A stretch of 53,622 bases of DNA from the NCBI GenBank assembly GCA_017561765.1, contig JAFZBM010000066.1, positions 1 through 53,622 of the forward strand. The letters are read 5' to 3'. This DNA comes from Bacteroidales bacterium. Lineage in GTDB: Bacteria; Bacteroidota; Bacteroidia; Bacteroidales; UBA932. Below are positions 50,184 to 53,622 of the stretch, in pieces (the first letter of the stretch is position 1; each line of letters starts with the position of its first letter). The position numbers were made by a program, and so were the translations under genes. The notes beneath the pieces are model-generated. The model saw only the letters and a list, made by a program, of their open reading frames with translations. It had not been told where the DNA came from and did no database searches.

Positions 50184-51057
50184 TCTTCTTAATACTGAAT
50201 GGAGATAATGTTATTTTATACCAGTTTCCCTTCCCCATAATCGAAGTGTTATTATTATTTGTTGTTACGATTACTAAATCTTTACACTTTCTAAAATTAA
50301 TTCTTCCATAATCATCACTATAGATAACTTTTGGATAGTCCGTATTATAATAAAATGTAGGATATGATTCATATGTACCACCTACAAATTCGTGGATATA
50401 ATTAGGTATACATTCTATAGTATTACCCTGTATTTGTAACGCGACTGTTTTGGGATCGAGTCTTTCACATTGAATAGAGCTAATATCAACGGTATCTCCT
50501 GTATCGTTACAATTATTTAAAAACAACAATGAATTGTAAGGCCAATATGAATATCTTGGCTTAACACTCCGAATTATTTCTTTATTCAATAATACAGCAT
50601 AATGTTGAGTTTTACCTTGATAGTAAACAACACCATTTTTTGTCCGCTCTAAAACAACTCTGATACTATCCGGTAGCCGTATTCCATCCACATTGTTTGG
50701 CAACCATACAATACCTCGATTACGTACTTGCTCAGCATATAAACTATTATGAGCATCTTGAATGTAAAGCATTTTAGGTTTTTTATCCGGGATATAAAGA
50801 GTCGCTGCCCCATTGTTTTTATTTCTTATGATTAGGCACGTCTCCAACCATCCATGTTCCTCCGCGGATTCAACAAGACAACCTAAATAATCAGATATAT
50901 ATATTCTATTGCCTTGAAACTTTATAAATGTATCTACTTCCGGTATATGGTAATAATAAGTTCTATTGCGAGATATTGTCAACAATAGAAAAAAAACGAC
51001 CAAAGAAGCCGTAAAGACCAAACACACAACAATTAATGCATTATCTCTTAACCTCAT
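50176..51057 (-). CDS. Candidate immunity protein for the RHS toxin, membrane-anchored
   Basis: 293 residues, 16 bases after the RHS toxin gene on the same strand. A hydrophobic N-terminal segment (about 8-28: LIVVCLVFTASLVVFFLLLT) would anchor it to the inner membrane with the rest outside. The rest is beta-rich with many Tyr/Asn (YYYHIPEVDTFIKFQ, TFYYNTDYPKVIYSDDYG). I know no family for it. The DNA is far more AT-rich than the chromosome around it, like the toxin tail before it. Position and composition suggest that it neutralises that toxin. The 3' end meets the displaced RHS tip fragment. Confidence 0.6.
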   Translation of the reverse strand: MRLRDNALIVVCLVFTASLVVFFLLLTISRNRTYYYHIPEVDTFIKFQGNRIYISDYLGCLVESAEEHGWLETCLIIRNKNNGAATLYIPDKKPKMLYIQDAHNSLYAEQVRNRGIVWLPNNVDGIRLPDSIRVVLERTKNGVVYYQGKTQHYAVLLNKEIIRSVKPRYSYWPYNSLLFLNNCNDTGDTVDISSIQCERLDPKTVALQIQGNTIECIPNYIHEFVGGTYESYPTFYYNTDYPKVIYSDDYGRINFRKCKDLVIVTTNNNNTSIMGKGNWYKITLSPFSIKKIE

Positions 51058-51073
51058 CTTACTCCGGTATTAA

Positions 51074-53622
51074 TTAATGTTTCATTTGACGGTGAGTTCT
51101 TCCCATCAGCCAACCTAAATATTGAGCATTTGTGGTTGTTTTTCCCTCCTTGGATAGTGTCAAACAATCCATAATGGATAAATCATTACTATGGACATAT
51201 TTAGATATGGTTGCCGTATAGCTCTCGTATAAATCTAAAGCAAATCTGGCACAACCATATGGAATCCCATTTACCCCACACATATATCCAGCGACCATAT
51301 TTCCCACATCTCTCGCTGAAGTGATAATTCCATTTCCCAATGTCATGCCTCTATAATACTGCTCCATTTTGAACAGGACCGTATTTGTACCATTAGTAGA
51401 TTTAAAATCATATAATTCGTAGTTTCCTGCGCTCAACATATAATCAATTAAAGCCGGCGTATCATTAATGATAGAATTAAAGAATGATACTCCGCTGTCA
51501 TCATTCATGTCAATGATAACACTTTGCCATTTATTTGATTCACTATCAAAAAAAGTAGTAATGGAGGTTGTAACACCGATAACAGAATCTTTAATAAATA
51601 CACCATCTTCAAAATGGCCACAATAAACACTCAAATCTTCATCTGTTTCATCACCACCAACAACCTGATACGAACCGTCAGGATTTGAAATAACATGAGT
51701 ACTCATCCCGCCCAAATCCACAAGACTCACCGGATTCCCGGCGCAGTAGGCATACGGACTGACGTCGAAGTACTTCTCGCCCATGGGGTCGGGGACGAGC
51801 CAGCGGGAAAGTGAGGGGCTGTACTGGCGGGCGCCGAAGTCAAGGTACGGGACCGAGAAGTCCGGGGCCTGGTCCTCCTGGCCTGTGAAGCCGTCGCGAA
51901 GGGACACGGTGCTGCCGGTAGGCTTCAGCGTAATGATTGCCGCCGCGCCGGAGGCGGACTTCACGCCGTACGGGGCGTAGTCGTCCATGGAGAAGAACCC
52001 CGCAAGGGGGTAGCTGGTCGCGGAGACCGTCCCGTCCCAGACGGCACGCACGCTCCCCAGGTGGTCCGTCACGTGGTAGCGGGGCCCGGCCTCCGTCAGG
52101 CGGCCACCGTCGAACGGGGCGCCCTCCAGGGTGAGAGTCCCTCCCGAGGCGCGCCTGTAGGTGAACGGACCCCTGTACACCAGTCCCGCCCCAGAGGCGT
52201 CAAGGGCCGACACCTTCGTTCCGTCAGCCGCGTAGGTGTACCGCGCCATGAGGGTGCCGCCCGAGTGGACGCTCTGCGGAAGGTCGAAGGCGTTGTAGCC
52301 CACGGTCAGACCGGACCCCGCGTCCGTGGTCATGCGGCCGAAGCCGTCGTGGGCGAAGGAGACCGACGGGGCGCTGCCCGCCTTCATGGTCGATAGCATG
52401 TCGCCGCTGTACGTCAGCGTCGTGGCGCCGCCCGTGCCGTGGCGGGGGGAGCGGGACAGCATGTTCCCCCGGGCGTCGTAGGATATGTTCTCGCCGTCCG
52501 TGGAGTCGTCCCACGCAGAGAGCCTTCCGGCGTAGTCGTACGCGTAGTCCTCCGTCCGGGACACGGACGGGTTCGGGACTGGGCTGGAAGGGACGGTCCA
52601 CGTCTCGGTCTTCCTCGTCACCAGCCCCGTGTACGACGGCCCTCCCATGGTGCCGGACGGGGTGTCGTAGCCGAGCGTCTCGGAGAACAGCGTGCTCCCG
52701 CCCAGCGATACCGTCAGGGACGAGGTCCAGTTCTGGAGCGTGTATCCGTACTGAGTCACCAGAAGGCCCGCCGCGGACGTCGGGCCGGACGACACCGACG
52801 ACTGCCGCCCCAGGGCGTCGTAGCCGTACAGCGTCGTGTTCCGGGCCTTCTCCACCCCTCCGACGGTCAGCACGCTCAGGACGCTGGTCGGGCGCTCCCT
52901 CGTGTCGTATGACGTAGTGACGGAGAGGACGTCCGTCACGCCGCCTCCGGGGCGCTCGCCCGTCACCACCGTGGACGCCGGGCTGCCCGAGAAGTCGTAC
53001 GACGTCACCGTCGTGTTCCTGTGGCCGTCGGGGTATCCGGTCACGCTGCGCGTCAGCCTCCCCAAGGCGTCGTAGGCGTACGCCGTGGACACGCTCCCGG
53101 AGAAGCCGCCCGAGCCGTCGGTCACTGCCAGCTGCGTCCAGGTCTCCAGCCCCTTCTTCGGGCCGGACGTGTAGGAACTGCCGCCTATCAGCGCACTCGC
53201 CGCCGACGAGTAGCCGTCATACTCGTGGGCCTCGGTCTGCGTCTGTGGGCCGGAGCCGACGCGGAGGTACCTGGCCGTGACGCGTCCGAAAGAGTCGTAG
53301 TCTATGGTGGTGACCTCGTTCCCACGGGTCACGCTCACCACCCGGTCCTCGCTGTCGTAGGTGTAGTATTCACGCACGCTTCCCGGGACGCCCTTCGAGC
53401 GGAGGCGGCCCAGGTTGTCGTAGCCGTAGCGCCACATCGACAGGGTGTCCGTCACTGGAATGCCCGCACCGATGACGGCAGCGAGGCGGTCCAGCTCGTC
53501 ATAGACGTAGCGCGTCGATGCGCCCCAGCCGCTTCCGGCGCCGTCGCGCTTCGTCGCCAGGAGCCGCCCCTGGTGGTCCTTCACGCTGTATGTCGTGCGT
53601 CCGTCGGCGTCCTCCGTTATCT
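51074..53622 (-). CDS. RHS/YD-repeat polymorphic toxin (5' end outside window)
   Basis: About 849 codons are visible, open to the window edge. A GTG at 53584 is internal and not the start. The core (residues up to about 600 of the visible part) has many YD repeats (YVYDELDRL, YGYDNLGRL, YYTYDSEDRV, IDYDSFGRV, AYAYDALGRLT) that form a beta-cage enclosing the toxin. The core tip is DFGARQYSPSLSRWLVPDPMGEK and YAYCAGNPVSLVDLGG. The last about 215 residues (51074-51720) are the variable C-terminal effector; its end has ITSARDVGNMVAGYMCGVNG and GCARFALDLYES, with some likeness to polymorphic toxin type 44. GC content falls from very high in the core to low in the effector. It would be delivered into neighbouring cells; the delivery route is not seen here. 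Confidence 0.88.
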   Translation of the reverse strand, partial: ITEDADGRTTYSVKDHQGRLLATKRDGAGSGWGASTRYVYDELDRLAAVIGAGIPVTDTLSMWRYGYDNLGRLRSKGVPGSVREYYTYDSEDRVVSVTRGNEVTTIDYDSFGRVTARYLRVGSGPQTQTEAHEYDGYSSAASALIGGSSYTSGPKKGLETWTQLAVTDGSGGFSGSVSTAYAYDALGRLTRSVTGYPDGHRNTTVTSYDFSGSPASTVVTGERPGGGVTDVLSVTTSYDTRERPTSVLSVLTVGGVEKARNTTLYGYDALGRQSSVSSGPTSAAGLLVTQYGYTLQNWTSSLTVSLGGSTLFSETLGYDTPSGTMGGPSYTGLVTRKTETWTVPSSPVPNPSVSRTEDYAYDYAGRLSAWDDSTDGENISYDARGNMLSRSPRHGTGGATTLTYSGDMLSTMKAGSAPSVSFAHDGFGRMTTDAGSGLTVGYNAFDLPQSVHSGGTLMARYTYAADGTKVSALDASGAGLVYRGPFTYRRASGGTLTLEGAPFDGGRLTEAGPRYHVTDHLGSVRAVWDGTVSATSYPLAGFFSMDDYAPYGVKSASGAAAIITLKPTGSTVSLRDGFTGQEDQAPDFSVPYLDFGARQYSPSLSRWLVPDPMGEKYFDVSPYAYCAGNPVSLVDLGGMSTHVISNPDGSYQVVGGDETDEDLSVYCGHFEDGVFIKDSVIGVTTSITTFFDSESNKWQSVIIDMNDDSGVSFFNSIINDTPALIDYMLSAGNYELYDFKSTNGTNTVLFKMEQYYRGMTLGNGIITSARDVGNMVAGYMCGVNGIPYGCARFALDLYESYTATISKYVHSNDLSIMDCLTLSKEGKTTTNAQYLGWLMGRTHRQMKH
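51756..51950 (-). repeat. Direct repeat, copy B, of the RHS core tip (within the intact gene)
   Basis: Counterpart of 49951-50145, offset by 1805 bases. It encodes the last part of the RHS core up to the junction with the variable effector domain. Recombination between the copies would remove the toxin tail and immunity gene and give the RHS core the short tail seen in the remnant. Confidence 0.88.

Noticed and set aside
51074..53584. GTG at 53584 as the start of the RHS gene
   Set aside because: The frame stays open to the window edge with YD-type sequence (ITEDADGRTTYSV) before it. RHS proteins are much longer, so the start is outside the window.

Overview
The window looks like a chromosomal piece of an uncultured, fairly GC-rich member of the Bacteroidales (Bacteroidetes). 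Evidence: SusC/SusD outer-membrane pairs, an ECF sigma/FecR switch, BACON-domain lipoproteins, a GldH-like lipoprotein, and promoters of the Bacteroides type (TTTG, about 19-20 bp, TAnnTTTG) upstream of several genes. The rank below order (for example a Cryptobacteroides- or Rikenellaceae-like lineage) is only a guess.

Layout. (a) 1-4342, plus strand: end of an unknown gene, a secreted nucleoside-hydrolase-like protein, a secreted protein of unknown function and an M13 zinc metallopeptidase lipoprotein. (b) 4347-5480, minus: a membrane-anchored Ntn hydrolase of the choloylglycine hydrolase/acid amidase type. (c) 10717-5551, minus: a BACON lipoprotein, a large fimbrillin-like lipoprotein and a regulator that joins an extracytoplasmic kelch-like propeller, one membrane segment and a cytoplasmic AraC-type DNA-binding domain. 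(d) 10844-27719, plus: a polysaccharide-utilisation-type locus with ECF sigma, FecR, SusC with an STN signalling domain, SusD, three lipoproteins sharing a GLUG-like beta-repeat module (one also carries a phosphodiester glycosidase domain), a DUF4886 SGNH-like hydrolase and a histidine acid phosphatase. The enzymes suggest a phosphate-containing glycan or glycolipid as substrate. (e) 27720-28943: a 1.2 kb stretch with no convincing protein gene but with promoters, palindromes, two intrinsic terminators and a candidate small RNA. (f) 28944-33245, plus: another BACON lipoprotein followed directly by a second kelch-TM-AraC regulator, paralogous to the one in (c). The BACON-lipoprotein plus one-component-receptor arrangement therefore occurs on both sides of the SusCD locus.

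(g) 33477-36729: tRNA-Met (minus) and the divergently transcribed rplM-rpsI-rpsB-tsf ribosomal/translation operon with a structured leader before rpsB and a strong terminator. (h) 36746-37191: a small lipoprotein that resembles an isolated SusC plug. (i) 41456-37184, minus: a tightly overlapping six-gene operon trxA, LOG-family phosphoribohydrolase-like gene, polyprenyl diphosphate synthase, holB, ricT-like PSP1 gene, gldH-like. (j) 47306-41502, minus: TolC-MFP-RND efflux operon ending in a PII-like gene. (k) lgt, a secreted protein of unknown function, and a LolD-like ABC ATPase.

(l) 49687-53622, minus: the 3' part of a very GC-rich RHS/YD-repeat polymorphic toxin whose C-terminal toxin domain and adjacent candidate immunity gene are strikingly AT-rich. 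The toxin/immunity cassette sits between two direct copies (about 195 bp, 88% identical by hand count) of the RHS core tip, with a possible third trace further on. This is the signature expected of toxin-tip replacement by recombination.

The most interesting items are the duplicated kelch-TM-AraC receptor modules, the RHS cassette flanked by core-tip repeats, the inferred phosphoglycan locus, and the small-RNA/attenuator-like element near 28.2-28.5 kb.
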